This document shows positions 42,418-52,101 of a stretch of DNA of 64,000 nt, in pieces. The translations under genes were made by a program, and so were the position numbers. The stretch is from an uncultured Opitutia bacterium (GTDB taxonomy: Bacteria; Verrucomicrobiota; Verrucomicrobiia; Opitutales; Puniceicoccaceae), in contig CAJXLM010000002.1 in assembly GCA_913056175.1 (NCBI GenBank), positions 1 to 64,000 of the forward strand. Reading direction: 5' to 3'. Within the stretch, counting starts at the first letter, position 1; each line of letters starts with the position of its first letter. The notes beneath the pieces are model-generated. The model saw only the letters and a program-made list of their open reading frames with translations. It was not told the DNA's origin and made no database searches.

Positions 42418-44502
42418 CTACTTCGCTTCGGCGAGTTCCTTGGAGCGCTTGATGACCTCCTCCGCGATGTTGCGGGGAGTGGCCGCGTAGTGGGAGAACT
42501 CCATGGAGAACTGCCCACGGCCGGAGGTCATCGTGCGGAGGGAGCCGATGTAGCCGAACATCTCGCTGAGGGGGGCCTCCGCCTTGATGCGAACCCCGGC
42601 GGCCACCGGCTCCTGGGAGAGGATGACCCCGCGGCGTCGGTTCAGGTCACCGATGACGTCGCCCATGTTTTCCTCCCCGCAGAAGACGTCGACCTTCATG
42701 ATCGGTTCGAGAATTTCCGGCTTCGCCTTGGGTACGCTCTGCCGGTAGGCGGCCCGGGCGGCGGTCTCGAAGGCCACCGCGGAGGAGTCCACGGAGTGGT
42801 AGGAGCCGTCCGTCAGGGTCACCTTGAAGTCGAGGCAGGGATAACCGGCGAGGACGCCCTCGACGGTGGAGAGCTTAAAGCCCTTCTCCACGGCCGGCCA
42901 GAACTCGCGGGGCACGTTCCCGCCAACAATCTTCGACTCGAACTGGAAGCCCTCGCCGGGATCGAGCGGCGTGAGGGTGTACTCGATGTCCGCGAACTGC
43001 CCGGCACCCCCGGTCTGCTTCTTGTGGGTGTAGCGGTCCTTCACCTCGTGAGTGATGGTCTCGCGGTAGGCGACCTGCGGCTCCCCCACGGTCACGTCGA
43101 CGTTGTGGGTACGCTTGAGGATGTCCACCTTGATGTCGAGATGGAGCTCGCCCATCCCCTTGAGGATGGTTTCCCCGGAGTCCTCGTCGGTCTCCACGTG
43201 GAAGGAGGGGTCCTCCGCCACCATCTTGCCGAGGGCGGTGGAAAGCTTGTCGGACTGCGACTTGTCCTTGCCGGCCACCGCGATGGAGATGACCGGGTCC
43301 GGGAAGACCATCGGCTCGAGGGTGGCCGGGTCGTTCGGGTCGCAGAGGGTGTGCCCGGTCTGCACGGACTTCATCCCGAGCAGCGCCACGATGTCGCCGG
43401 CCTGCGCCTTGTCGACCTCGGTGCGGTCATCCGCGTGCATCTCGATGATCCGCCCGATCCGCTCGGTCTTGCCGGTGGCGGTGTTCAGCACGGACTGGCC
43501 CTTCGCGATCTTCCCGGAGTAGAGCCGGGTGAAGGTGAGGGCCCCGTACTTGTCGTCCATGATCTTGAAGGCGAGGGCCCGGAGGGGCTCGGAGGGATCG
43601 ACGGTCGCGAATTCCCCGGTCTCGTTCCCCTCAAGGTCGATCTCCGGCTGGGGGTTAACCTCGGTGGGACTGGGGAGGTAGTCGACGACCGCGTTGAGGA
43701 GGGGCTGGACGCCCTTGTTCTTGAAGGCGGAGCCGCAGAAGGTCGGGAAGAAGTCGAGATGAATGGTGCCGCGGCGGATGCACCTCTTCAGGGTGTCGAT
43801 GTCCGGCTCGTTCCCCTCGAGGTAGGCCTCCATGACCTCGTCGTCCTGCTCGATGGCGGTCTCCACCAGCTTCTGGCGGTACTCCTCGACCTGCTCCCGC
43901 ATCTCCTCGGGGACCTCGCGCACGGAGTAGGCGAGGGGATCGCCGGTGTCGTCCCAGACCCACGCCTCCCGGGTGAGCAGGTCGACCACGCCCTGCATCT
44001 CACTTTCCTGCCCGATGGGCAGGACCATGACGAGGGGCTGGGCCCCGAGGATGTTCCGGATCTGGTCGACGACCCGGTAAAAGTCCGCCCCGATCCGGTC
44101 GAGCTTGTTCACGAAGATGAGCCGGGCGACCCGGGACTCGTTGGCGTAGCGCCAGTTCGTCTCCGACTGTGGCTCGACCCCGCCGGACCCGCAGAAGACC
44201 CCGATGCCTCCGTCGAGCACCTTGAGGGAGCGGTAGACCTCGATCGTGAAGTCGACGTGCCCGGGGGTGTCGATGATGTTGAAGCGGTGGTCGTTCCAGA
44301 AGCAGGTGGTCGCGGCGGACTGGATGGTGATTCCCCGCTCCTGCTCCTGCTCCATGAAGTCGGTGGTCGCCTCGCCCTCGTGGACCTCGCCCGTCTTGTG
44401 GATCTTCCCCGTCAGCTTGAGGATGCGTTCGGTGGTGGTCGTCTTGCCGGCGTCGACGTGCGCGAAGATGCCGATGTTGCGGTACTTTTGGAGGTCGCTC
44501 AT
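42418..44502 (-). CDS. fusA: Elongation factor G, second-type paralogue
   Basis: A 694-residue translation GTPase with all EF-G domains. G1 is [11 protein letters not shown]2 includes [13 protein letters not shown]3 DTPGHVDF and G4 NKLDR. Features such as [22 protein letters not shown] and [18 protein letters not shown] are those of the EF-G2-type paralogue seen as a second fusA in several proteobacteria. It is encoded away from the rpsL-rpsG-tufA operon. The paralogue may work in ribosome recycling or translocation, or be the only EF-G. Start ATG 44502 with aggtgttc-type spacing. It is followed 56 nt downstream by the SDR gene. Confidence 0.93.
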   Translation of the reverse strand: MSDLQKYRNIGIFAHVDAGKTTTTERILKLTGKIHKTGEVHEGEATTDFMEQEQERGITIQSAATTCFWNDHRFNIIDTPGHVDFTIEVYRSLKVLDGGIGVFCGSGGVEPQSETNWRYANESRVARLIFVNKLDRIGADFYRVVDQIRNILGAQPLVMVLPIGQESEMQGVVDLLTREAWVWDDTGDPLAYSVREVPEEMREQVEEYRQKLVETAIEQDDEVMEAYLEGNEPDIDTLKRCIRRGTIHLDFFPTFCGSAFKNKGVQPLLNAVVDYLPSPTEVNPQPEIDLEGNETGEFATVDPSEPLRALAFKIMDDKYGALTFTRLYSGKIAKGQSVLNTATGKTERIGRIIEMHADDRTEVDKAQAGDIVALLGMKSVQTGHTLCDPNDPATLEPMVFPDPVISIAVAGKDKSQSDKLSTALGKMVAEDPSFHVETDEDSGETILKGMGELHLDIKVDILKRTHNVDVTVGEPQVAYRETITHEVKDRYTHKKQTGGAGQFADIEYTLTPLDPGEGFQFESKIVGGNVPREFWPAVEKGFKLSTVEGVLAGYPCLDFKVTLTDGSYHSVDSSAVAFETAARAAYRQSVPKAKPEILEPIMKVDVFCGEENMGDVIGDLNRRRGVILSQEPVAAGVRIKAEAPLSEMFGYIGSLRTMTSGRGQFSMEFSHYAATPRNIAEEVIKRSKELAEAK

Positions 44503-44613
44503 GGGAGGTGTTCAGCTGGGATCGGCACAGGGCCGAAAAAAAGTTCCTGTACTACCACGCGGGGCGCGGACTGCAAGGACAGAAAACCGAACGCCCCCGT
44601 CGGCGCAAGGCGG

Positions 44614-45843
44614 TCAGCCCTTCCCGGTTCGCTCCGGGAGCGCGGCCCGGGCCCGCAGGCGGAGGGCCTGGAGCCGCAGGAAGCCGCTGGCGTCGGCCGG
44701 GTCGTAGTCGCTCTCCACTCCCTCCATGGAGGCAATCTCCGGGTGGTAGAGGGAGACCGGGGACTTCCGGCCGGCGGTCTGGATCGTGCCCTTGCCGAGG
44801 CGGAGGCGGACGGTGCCGTCGACGCCCTCCTGGCTGCGGTCGAGGAAGGCCTGGAGGGCCTCCCGCTCCGGCGCGTACCAGAAGCCGTTGTAGATGCGCT
44901 CGGCGTAGTAGGGGATGAGGGAGTCGCGCAGGTGCCCGAGCTCCCGATCGAGAGTGAGGCTCTCCACTTGGCGGTGGGCGTGGAGGAGGACGGTGCCCCC
45001 GGGGGTCTCGTAGATGCCCCGGCTCTTCATGCCGACAAACCGGTTCTCCACCAAGTCCACCCGCCCGATCCCGTGCTCGCCGGCAACGCGGTTGAGGCGG
45101 CGGAGGATTTCCGCGGGGGTGCCGGCCTCGCCGTCCACGGCCACGCAATCCCCCTGCCGGTACTCCAGCTCGAGGTAGGTCGGCTCGTCCGGGGCGAGGT
45201 CGGGATCCCGGGTCAGCTTGTACATCCCGCGTTGTTCGGGGGTGGTCGCGTCCAACCACGGATCCTCGAGGATGCCCGCCTCGTAGGAGATGTGGAGGAG
45301 ATTGCGGTCCATCGAGTACGGTTTCTCCGCGCTGGCCTCCACGGGGATGGCGTGTTCCCGGCAGTACTCGATCATCTCGGTACGCCCGGGGAACCGCTCC
45401 CGGAAGGCGGGATCCCGCCAGGGAGCGAGCACTCGCAGGTCGGGGGCGAGGGCTGCGTAGGTCAGCTCGAAACGGCACTGGTCGTTGCCCTTCCCGGTCG
45501 CCCCGTGGGCCAGGGTGTCGGCCCCCTCCCGGCGGGCGATCTCCACCTGCGCCTTGGCGATGAGGGGCCGGGCGATGGAGGTGCCGAGGAGGTACTGGCC
45601 CTCGTAGACGGCGTTGCCCCGGAGCATCGGGTAGACGAAGTCGCGGGCAAATTCCTCGACGAGGTCGAGGGTGTAGTGCCGGCTGGCCCCGGTCGCCCGG
45701 GCCTTTTCCTCGAGGCCGTCGAGCTCTTCCTCCTGGCCGATGTCGGCCGCGAAGGTGACGACCTCCGCCCCGTGGGCGTGGCAGAGCCAGTGGACGAGTA
45801 CGGAGGTGTCGAGGCCTCCGGAGTAGGCGAGAATGATCTTCAC
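44614..45843 (-). CDS. argG: Argininosuccinate synthase
   Basis: A 409-residue cytosolic enzyme that joins citrulline and aspartate with ATP in arginine synthesis. Clear blocks are [14 protein letters not shown] (PP-loop), [64 protein letters not shown] and [24 protein letters not shown]. It lies 29 nt after gpmA on the same strand, probably one transcript. The gap to fusA (112 nt) holds a seven-T run after a weak dyad on the minus strand (44536-44592), a possible terminator, but the stem is poor. Confidence 0.96.
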   Translation of the reverse strand: MKIILAYSGGLDTSVLVHWLCHAHGAEVVTFAADIGQEEELDGLEEKARATGASRHYTLDLVEEFARDFVYPMLRGNAVYEGQYLLGTSIARPLIAKAQVEIARREGADTLAHGATGKGNDQCRFELTYAALAPDLRVLAPWRDPAFRERFPGRTEMIEYCREHAIPVEASAEKPYSMDRNLLHISYEAGILEDPWLDATTPEQRGMYKLTRDPDLAPDEPTYLELEYRQGDCVAVDGEAGTPAEILRRLNRVAGEHGIGRVDLVENRFVGMKSRGIYETPGGTVLLHAHRQVESLTLDRELGHLRDSLIPYYAERIYNGFWYAPEREALQAFLDRSQEGVDGTVRLRLGKGTIQTAGRKSPVSLYHPEIASMEGVESDYDPADASGFLRLQALRLRARAALPERTGKG

Positions 45844-45872
45844 GAGGGTTCGGTAGGCGGGGAGGGACGGTT

Positions 45873-46622
45873 TCAGGAGCCGGCCTGGCCCTGCTTGGCC
45901 ACGGCCTCCATCGCCTTGCGCACCTCCTCCGGATCGCCGAGGTAACGGCGGTCGAGGGGGCGCAGCTCGTCGTCGAGGTCGTAGACGAGGGGCATCCCCG
46001 TGGGTATGTTCAAATCGAGCACCTCCTCCTCGGAGAGCCCGTCAAGGTACATGACGAGGGCCCGCAGGCTGTTCCCGTGGGCCGCGATGAGGATCCGCCG
46101 GCCCGCCCGGATTTCCGGGACGATCGATTCGTGCCAGTAGGGGAGGAAGCGGTCCACGGTGTCCTTCAGGCACTCGGTGAGCGGGAGCTGCTCGGGGTCG
46201 AGATTGGCGTAGCGCGGGTCGCGGGCGGGGTTGCGCTCGTCGTCCGGCTCCAGCTCCGGGGGCGGGGTGGCGAAGCTGCGCCGCCAGAGGTGCACCTGTT
46301 CGTCCCCGTACTTCTCCGCGGTCTCCGCCTTGTTCAGGCCCTGGAGGGCCCCGTAGTGGCGCTCGTTCAACTGCCAGGACCGCCGTACGGGAATCCACAT
46401 CAGGTCCATCTCGTCGAGGGTGATCCAGAGGGTGCGGATGGCCCGCTTCAGCACCGAGGTGAAGGCGAGGTCGAAGGTGTAGCCGCCTTCCCGCAGGTAG
46501 TGGCCCGCGGCGGTGGCCTGCTGGCGCCCGGTGTCGGTAAGGTCGACATCGGTCCAGCCGGTGAAGCGGTTTTCGAGGTTCCACTGGCTTTCGCCGTGGC
46601 GGAGGAGGACGAGTGTGGGCAT
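45873..46622 (-). CDS. gpmA: 2,3-bisphosphoglycerate-dependent phosphoglycerate mutase
   Basis: A 249-residue cofactor-dependent mutase interconverting 3- and 2-phosphoglycerate. [27 protein letters not shown] carries the phosphorylated His, followed by [40 protein letters not shown] and the second His in [39 protein letters not shown]. The start is ATG 46622; the 45-residue upstream extension of the frame is not homologous. Together with PPi-phosphofructokinase it represents glycolysis in this window. The M48 gene is divergent with 115 bp between. Confidence 0.95.
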   Translation of the reverse strand: MPTLVLLRHGESQWNLENRFTGWTDVDLTDTGRQQATAAGHYLREGGYTFDLAFTSVLKRAIRTLWITLDEMDLMWIPVRRSWQLNERHYGALQGLNKAETAEKYGDEQVHLWRRSFATPPPELEPDDERNPARDPRYANLDPEQLPLTECLKDTVDRFLPYWHESIVPEIRAGRRILIAAHGNSLRALVMYLDGLSEEEVLDLNIPTGMPLVYDLDDELRPLDRRYLGDPEEVRKAMEAVAKQGQAGS

Positions 46623-46737
46623 GGGAATCGACGGGGTTTGACCCGGGACGATGGCAAGGAGGGTCGAGGGCCGGCAAGACCCAATCCGTAGGCGGGGCTG
46701 CCGGAATGCTTTGCGATCCCGGCCGGGAGGCTCCAGT

Positions 46738-47526
46738 ATGGGGAGTGTGACTGGCAAGCGTATCCCGGGCCTTGGGCCTCTTCTCCTCGCCAGCCTGCTC
46801 GGGCTGGCCGGCTGCTACACGGTCCCGGAGACGGGCCGATCCTCCTTCACCCTGCTTCCCGAGAGCCAGGTGGTCAGCATGGGCCTGTCCAGCTTCGAGC
46901 AGATCAAGGCGGAGGAGCCCCTGATTACCAGCGGTCCCCGCTACGAGATGATCCAGCGCGTGGGCAACCGGGTGGCCGACGCGGTCGGGGACGACCTGCC
47001 CGCCGCGGACTGGGAGTTCATCTACATCGACCGTGACGAGGTGAACGCCTTCGCCCTGCCCGGGGGGAAGGTGGCGGTCTACGACGGGCTCTTCGAGGCG
47101 GTGGAGAACGAGGACCAGCTGGCCTTTGTGCTCGGCCACGAGGTCGCCCACGTCACCGCCCGGCACGCCAACCAGCGTCTTTCCCAGGCCATGGTCGTCG
47201 CCGGGGTGGGCTCCGGGCTGGGCTATGCCATCGACGACCTCGATCCCGCCGAGCGCCAGATCATCCTGGCCGCCTACGGGGTCGGTGCCACCGTCGGGGT
47301 CGCCCTCCCCTACAGCCGGATGCACGAGAGCGAGGCCGATGTCATCGGCCAGATCTACATGGCCCGCGCCGGGTACGATCCCCGGGAGGCTCCCCAGGTC
47401 TGGGAGAACATGGCCGAGGTCGGCGGGGCCCAGCCCCCCGAGTTTCTCTCCACCCATCCCTCCTACGACAACCGCACCGAGCGTCTCGAGGAGAACGTCC
47501 CCCGGGCCGAGCGGCAGGCGCCGTGA
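46738..47526 (+). CDS. M48 family metallopeptidase lipoprotein
   Basis: A 262-residue lipoprotein with a signal peptide and lipobox LAGC (Cys26). The zinc protease motif is HEVAH (His134, Glu135, His138), with the third ligand Glu in [10 protein letters not shown]. Between them lies the M48C pattern [17 protein letters not shown]. Such periplasmic peptidases (LoiP/YcaL-like) degrade misfolded outer-membrane proteins. ATG 46738 is chosen; GTG 46747 is alternative. Expected at the inner leaflet of the outer membrane. It is the last high-G+C gene before the compositionally different polyol segment. Confidence 0.92.
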   Translation: MGSVTGKRIPGLGPLLLASLLGLAGCYTVPETGRSSFTLLPESQVVSMGLSSFEQIKAEEPLITSGPRYEMIQRVGNRVADAVGDDLPAADWEFIYIDRDEVNAFALPGGKVAVYDGLFEAVENEDQLAFVLGHEVAHVTARHANQRLSQAMVVAGVGSGLGYAIDDLDPAERQIILAAYGVGATVGVALPYSRMHESEADVIGQIYMARAGYDPREAPQVWENMAEVGGAQPPEFLSTHPSYDNRTERLEENVPRAERQAP

Positions 47527-48259
47527 CGCTGGTTCCGGCAGGGGTTCCACCACTGTTCCCGGGCTCGCCGAAGGCACGGTTGTCCGCCCTCGGCCCACGG
47601 GCTTACTGTAGACGCGTGGGTCTTTGCAGGCCTTGGTTTACTTGGGCTCTTGGACATCCGCAAATTCTCCGGTCCCCGTGATCGGAAAAGAATCGTGCGG
47701 AAAGCGAGCTTCAGTAGTTGATGTCGCGACCTCCCACTCCCCAAGGGCAACAGGGAAGAGGTCTCGGTGAGGACGTGCCGTAGAAGGTGATCGATACCGG
47801 GCTTAAAATTCTTTCCGACCAGTGTTTTGGGAAATCCAATAAGGTTTGGAAAGTTTGGGCAAGTGGATTTAAAATTTGGGAAACCCAAGAAGGGAGTTCT
47901 CTCGCGTGGGAACGTCCGCAAGGGCTGTTGGCCAGAGGGCTGGGTCAGGTTCCTGCGAATTTTCGAGGGTTTGAAAGGAGCCCTTGCAAGACGAACGGAT
48001 CCTTGCCTGCTGCGACCCACAGGTCGCTGTGGGCCTGTCTTAAATCCATCAAAACGAAGCGAAAACGACCGGAAAAAGACAGGTCGTAGGACTGGTAAAA
48101 CCCTTTTTACGGTGGTTGTGCCGAGGAGGGTTTCCCGAGTTGCCAGGACAAAAATTAGAGCGAGGGCCGGAGGGTGCAGGTAGGGGGCCGATCCCCTTTC
48201 CGCCGTTCTCGGCATCGATGTGCGGGATGCTGTGCTTTGGAAAAAATTGCAAAAAGTAT
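47527..48259. other. Long non-coding, A+T-richer region before the polyol operon
   Basis: Over 700 bases with no convincing gene. Base composition shifts from the flanking G+C-rich style. A weak terminator-like hairpin (cccacg 47594-47599 with cgtggg 47615-47620, then tcttt) follows the M48 gene. A perfect 7-bp hairpin (cccacag 48016-48022 with ctgtggg 48027-48033) is adjacent to a further inverted pair cctgtct (48034-48040) and agacagg (48077-48083), so a structured RNA or a REP-like element is possible. The open frame of 267 codons on the minus strand overlaps the M48 gene and encodes Lys/Arg/Pro/Ser-rich text; I do not regard it as a gene. Confidence 0.5.
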
Positions 48260-48288
48260 TTGACATAAGGCATTCATCGAGACATCAT
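48260..48288 (+). promoter_or_regulatory. Sigma-70-type promoter candidate of the polyol operon
   Basis: A perfect TTGACA (48260-48265) is followed after 17 nt by CATCAT (48283-48288), which matches TATAAT at three of six positions. An A-rich tract just upstream (aaaaaattgcaaaaagtatt) resembles an UP element. The first gene starts 131 nt later, leaving a leader. The region is the most A+T-rich between the M48 gene and the operon. Confidence 0.5.
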
Positions 48289-48303
48289 TCTGAGATGGTT
48301 GTC
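48281..48303 (+). promoter_or_regulatory. Imperfect palindrome over the -10 region, candidate operator
   Basis: gacatcat-tctgaga-tggttgtc is a 23-nt imperfect dyad (GACA/TGTC ends, TCT-G-AGA centre). It overlaps the -10 box and the likely start of transcription, so a dimeric repressor bound here would block the promoter. No local repressor gene is present in the operon. Confidence 0.3.
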
Positions 48304-48419
48304 CGCCAGTGCGCTCAGGCAAGCCTCTGATTCTACCCCCCATCCGATCGTCTAGCCGTCCTCCCCGCGGCCCACCGCACCGCAGGCCTCACGCGTAACC
48401 TACGCAAGCCCCACGAGCC

Positions 48420-49571
48420 ATGAATGCATCCCACCCGACCCAAGCGTATCGCGCTGATTTACCCGATCGCATGCAAGCGCTCGTTGCTCACGCTCCCGGA
48501 GACTACCGTCTTCAGGAAGTGGACACACCGCGGGCCGGCGAGGGTGAGATTGTCATTCGGGTAGAGGCCTGCGGGATCTGTGCGGGCGACCTCAAAGCTT
48601 TCCATGGGGCTCCCAGCTTCTGGGGCGGTGCGGGAACTGCTCCCTACATCAAGGCCCCGATGATCCCGGGTCACGAGTTCATCGGTTACGTGGTTGAGAT
48701 TGGGGAGAATGTGGATGCGTACGCGCATCACGGGGACACCGGGTTCCAGGTGGGCGACCGGGTGATTTCTGAACAGATCGTGCCGAGCTGGACGGACCGC
48801 TTCTCGACGACGGGTCGGTACTGGATGGACGAGAAGCACGATGTCTACGGATTCCAAAGTAATGTGAATGGCGGCTTTGCGGAGTACATGAAGTTTCCGA
48901 AGGAGGCCATCAACTTTAAGCTTCCCAAGGAAATCCCGGTCGAAAAGGCGGTCCTGACGGAACCATTCGCCTGTTCGAAGCATGGGGTGGACCGCGCCTC
49001 GATCACCAATGAGGATGTGGTGGTGATCTCCGGTGTAGGGGTCATTGGTCTAGGGATGATCGGCTTTGCCCGTCGCCATCGTCCGGCACGGCTCATCGCT
49101 GTCGACCTGCATGAAGATCGTCTTGCAAAGGCGGTGGCCTTCGGGGCGGACGAAGGTCTCAACGTGGCCGAAATGGGCAAGGACGCCGTCGTCCAGTACC
49201 TCAAGGACCTGACCGGAGGCTACGGCGCAGATAAATACATCGAAGTATCCGGTCATCCCTCCAGTGTGCAGCAGGGCCTCGAGATGCTACGAAAGATGGG
49301 CACTTTTGTTGAGTTCAGTGTGTTCAAGGACCTTGTGGAAGTGGATTGGAGTATTATCAGCGACCGCAAAGAACTCAATGTCCTCGGAGGGCATCTCGGC
49401 CCCTACTGCTATCGGCCAACGATTGAGTGGATAACCGACGGCAGCTTGCCTACGGAGGGGGTTGTCTCCCACAAGCTCCCCCTCTCTGAGTGGAGGACGG
49501 GTTTTGAGATGGTGGCCTCTGGCAAGGACTCCATCAAAGTTGTGCTCTTCCCCAACGAAGAGTACATGTGA
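48420..49571 (+). CDS. Zinc-type alcohol dehydrogenase, erythritol/L-threitol dehydrogenase-like
   Basis: A 383-residue medium-chain dehydrogenase that probably oxidises a polyol with NAD. Catalytic zinc ligands are present: Cys51 in EACGICAGD, His85 and Glu86 in GHEFIG, and Glu181. The Rossmann loop GVGVIG (205-210) with Asp229 indicates NAD preference. EQIVP...RYWM..KHDVYGF and GGFAEYM place it near the EltD type. The structural zinc lobe keeps the spacing C-x2-C-x2-C-x7-C but all four positions are changed (Ser123, Asp126, Ser129, Asp137). ATG at 48420 is the first gene of the operon; MQALVAH at 18 is an alternative start. Confidence 0.85.
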   Translation: MNASHPTQAYRADLPDRMQALVAHAPGDYRLQEVDTPRAGEGEIVIRVEACGICAGDLKAFHGAPSFWGGAGTAPYIKAPMIPGHEFIGYVVEIGENVDAYAHHGDTGFQVGDRVISEQIVPSWTDRFSTTGRYWMDEKHDVYGFQSNVNGGFAEYMKFPKEAINFKLPKEIPVEKAVLTEPFACSKHGVDRASITNEDVVVISGVGVIGLGMIGFARRHRPARLIAVDLHEDRLAKAVAFGADEGLNVAEMGKDAVVQYLKDLTGGYGADKYIEVSGHPSSVQQGLEMLRKMGTFVEFSVFKDLVEVDWSIISDRKELNVLGGHLGPYCYRPTIEWITDGSLPTEGVVSHKLPLSEWRTGFEMVASGKDSIKVVLFPNEEYM

Positions 49572-49610
49572 AGCACGAACCAGCGAAAAACCAGTACCCC
49601 CCAATCAACT

Positions 49611-50945
49611 ATGAAACCTACCCCCCTTCTCACAGGCCTATCGGTCGCAGTGGTCAGCTTGGCCTCCTTCTCGATGGCTTCGGACGCGGACCAGTACAGC
49701 GGTCCATTTGACTGGAAGCGTTTCGACGGCGAAACCGTCCGGCTCCTCCTCAACAAGCACCCCTATACGGATGGGATGCTTGCCGAGGTAGAGAAATTCA
49801 CGGAGATGACCGGTATCAACGTGGAGTACGATATCTTCCCAGAAGAAGAGTACTTCAACAAGGTGACCGTGGAGTTGTCCTCTCGCTCGTCGAATTACGA
49901 TGTTTTCATGACGGGTGCGTACCAGACGTGGCAATACGCTCCTGCAGGGTGGATTCAGCCCCTCGACCCTTTCATCGAAAACTCGTCGATCACCAATCCT
50001 GATTTCGACTACAGCGATTTCCTGCCGGGAGTCATCGGCTCTCTCCGTTGGGACCTCGTTGATGGAGGCGATCTTGGCGACGGGGAACTCTGGGCGTTGC
50101 CGTGGGGCTTTGAGGCGAACGCCTTGATGTACAACAAGGTCGTGTTTGACCAACTTGGCCTCGAGCCTCCGGAGACTCTCGATGAAGTTATTGAAATCGG
50201 TCGGATTATTGAGGAGGAGACCGACATGACGGGTATTGCTGTCCGCGGTACCCGTAGTTGGGCCACGATTCACCCGGGTTTTCTCTCTGCCTACAATAGC
50301 GCCGGAGGCGAGGACTACGATGCGGAAATGAACCCGGTAATGAATAGTGATGTCGGTGTCGAATTTGCAGATAAGTGGGTGGAGATGGTTCAGGAAGTTG
50401 GGCCCAGCCAATGGACAACCTATACGTGGTATGATGTAGGGAATGCCCTCGGCTCCCGCCAAGTTGCAATGATATGGGACGCGGACATTCTCGGCTTCTT
50501 CCAGAACGTACCAGGGGCTTCTGAAGCTGCGGGTGAGATTGCCTGGGCACCCGGGCCTTCCCTTGATGGTGTGGCTCTTGAGCCTAATATCTGGATCTGG
50601 TCCATCGCCATGAACAACTTTTCTGAGAAGAAAGGTGCGGCTTGGTATTGGATGCAGTGGGCGACTGGCAAAGAATTCCTGACCACCGCTGCGATTGAAC
50701 ATAACACGGTTGATCCGGTACGCACCTCCGTCTGGGAAAACCCTCAGTTTCAGGAGCGTCTTTCCACATTTGAAGGTTATCTTGATACCTTCAACGAGTA
50801 CAAGGACGGCGCGGCCATCCACTTCACGCCGCAGGCCAATTTCTTCGAGACAACAACGGAGTGGGCTTCCGCCTTGCATCAGATTTATGGCGGTCAGAAA
50901 ACCTCCCAGAAAGCGCTCGACGATCTCGCTAAGAAGTTGAGGTAA
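49611..50945 (+). CDS. Extracellular solute-binding protein, CUT1 sugar/polyol ABC transporter
   Basis: A 444-residue periplasmic binding protein (SBP family 1). A signal peptide (LLTGLSVAVVSLASFSMA) precedes VRLLLNKHPYTDGMLAEVEKFTEMTGINVEYDIFP. Typical later blocks are YDVFMTGAYQTWQYAPAGWIQPLDPFI, LWALPWGFEANALMYNKVVFDQLGLEPPETLDEVIEIGRII and IAWAPGPSLDG. It lies 39 nt after the dehydrogenase. A terminator follows it, so the binding protein will be made in excess over the membrane components, the usual arrangement in CUT1 operons. The ligand is probably a polyol or small sugar. Confidence 0.9.
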   Translation: MKPTPLLTGLSVAVVSLASFSMASDADQYSGPFDWKRFDGETVRLLLNKHPYTDGMLAEVEKFTEMTGINVEYDIFPEEEYFNKVTVELSSRSSNYDVFMTGAYQTWQYAPAGWIQPLDPFIENSSITNPDFDYSDFLPGVIGSLRWDLVDGGDLGDGELWALPWGFEANALMYNKVVFDQLGLEPPETLDEVIEIGRIIEEETDMTGIAVRGTRSWATIHPGFLSAYNSAGGEDYDAEMNPVMNSDVGVEFADKWVEMVQEVGPSQWTTYTWYDVGNALGSRQVAMIWDADILGFFQNVPGASEAAGEIAWAPGPSLDGVALEPNIWIWSIAMNNFSEKKGAAWYWMQWATGKEFLTTAAIEHNTVDPVRTSVWENPQFQERLSTFEGYLDTFNEYKDGAAIHFTPQANFFETTTEWASALHQIYGGQKTSQKALDDLAKKLR

Positions 50946-50959
50946 CCGCTCGGAGAACT

Positions 50960-50996
50960 GGGGTGCTGCGGCCATCGTGCCGCGGCACCCCTTTTT
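50960..50996 (+). terminator. Intra-operon rho-independent terminator (attenuator)
   Basis: A 13-bp stem with one G-U pair (ggggtgctgcggc 50960-50972 with 50979-50991) and 6-nt loop is followed by ttttt (50992-50996). It sits between the binding-protein gene and the first permease gene, and read-through would give lower permease expression. Confidence 0.85.
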
Positions 50997-51082
50997 CTTC
51001 CCAGACTGCACTCGCCGGCGCCAGGCAGGTTGCTGCGCCTGTAATGTTTCATCAGAAACGATTCCTCACTCAATCCGTCTTT

Positions 51083-52072
51083 ATGAAAGAAGCCTCACCC
51101 GTTCGCCCGAAGGCAGGTCGTGACAACGTCTACGTGGAGGCCTTAATCTCTTTCGAAGCAAGAAATACAGGCCGCAGCGTTAGCCGCTGGCGCCAATTTC
51201 AGGATAAGGCCAAGCCTTACCTGATTATCCTCCCTGCATTCCTCCTGACGATCGGAATTCTCGTACCTTTCGCCACTGGAGTGTACTGGTCGCTCACCGA
51301 TTATAACCTAATGCGACCTCAATTCGAGTTTATTGGGATCGGGAATTATGTCGAGCTCTTTAGTGGAGGTGAGTTTTGGCACGCACTTAAGGTCAGTGGA
51401 GTCTACGTGTTGTTTGCGGTGGGCACGGAGCTCCTGCTTGGCCTAATTATTGCGCTGCTCCTTAATCAGGAAACCTTTCTTGCCAAAATTTTCCGTCCCC
51501 TCCTTATTTTGCCGCTTCTTATTGCTCCGGTGATTGCAACACTTATCTGGAAGTTAATGATGAGTACTGATTTCGGGGTAATCAACTATTTCCTCAGTCT
51601 TTTTAACCCGGAGCTTAAGGAGTTTCCGTGGGCTGGCTCTCCCAAATACGCAATGTTGACGGTTGTCCTTATCGACGTCTGGATTTTTACGCCATTCATC
51701 GCGCTGCTCCTTTTAGCAGGCCTGCGCTCCCTGCCCCAACCTCCCTTCGAAGCGGCTCAGGTGGACGGTGCCTCCCGCTGGTTCATTTTCCGGGTGTTGA
51801 CCCTTCCTATGCTGGCCCCCTTTATGGTGATTGCGCTCATTTTTCGGATCATCGATAGCATCCGTATGTTCGACATCCCCTTTGCAATGACCAAGGGTGG
51901 ACCTGGGGATTCGCTCATGAATCTCCAGATCCAGGCGTACACGGAAGCTTTCACTTATCTAAACATCTCCGTTGGGTCCGCCTACATGTTTGTCACTTGG
52001 GTGATCATCTTTATCATCAGTAAGCTGATGGTCGGCTATTGGATGAAGTGGCGTCAGCGCTTGAGTGCGTGA
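51083..52072 (+). CDS. CUT1 ABC transporter permease (MalF/UgpA-like)
   Basis: A 329-residue inner-membrane subunit with six helices and a cytosolic N-terminus. PYLIILPAFLLTIGILVPFATGVYWSLTDYN is the first helix with the typical FxxSFT-like exit, and EAAQVDGASRWFIFRVLTLPMLAPFMVIALIFR is the EAA loop that contacts the ATPase. The open frame continues upstream through the terminator to 50963; ATG 51083 and 51044 are both possible and neither has a clear Shine-Dalgarno sequence. The ATG at 51083 is chosen because residues upstream show no family similarity. Confidence 0.9.
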   Translation: MKEASPVRPKAGRDNVYVEALISFEARNTGRSVSRWRQFQDKAKPYLIILPAFLLTIGILVPFATGVYWSLTDYNLMRPQFEFIGIGNYVELFSGGEFWHALKVSGVYVLFAVGTELLLGLIIALLLNQETFLAKIFRPLLILPLLIAPVIATLIWKLMMSTDFGVINYFLSLFNPELKEFPWAGSPKYAMLTVVLIDVWIFTPFIALLLLAGLRSLPQPPFEAAQVDGASRWFIFRVLTLPMLAPFMVIALIFRIIDSIRMFDIPFAMTKGGPGDSLMNLQIQAYTEAFTYLNISVGSAYMFVTWVIIFIISKLMVGYWMKWRQRLSA

Positions 52073-52101
52073 GCCTTTTGGGGCCATGGCTGACTCCTAG
52101 T

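Noticed and set aside
44536-44592. Terminator between argG and fusA
   Set aside because: A seven-T run is present on the minus strand but the adjacent stem is too weak and interrupted to call.
48237-48250. ttgg-N-ttgc as a sigma-54 promoter of the polyol operon
   Set aside because: GG to GC distance is 8 bases rather than 10.
47463-48266. 267-codon minus-strand frame in the intergenic region
   Set aside because: Overlaps the M48 gene, has no recognisable domain and crosses hairpins.
50963-51082. Start of the first permease at 50963
   Set aside because: It lies inside the terminator hairpin and adds residues without similarity.
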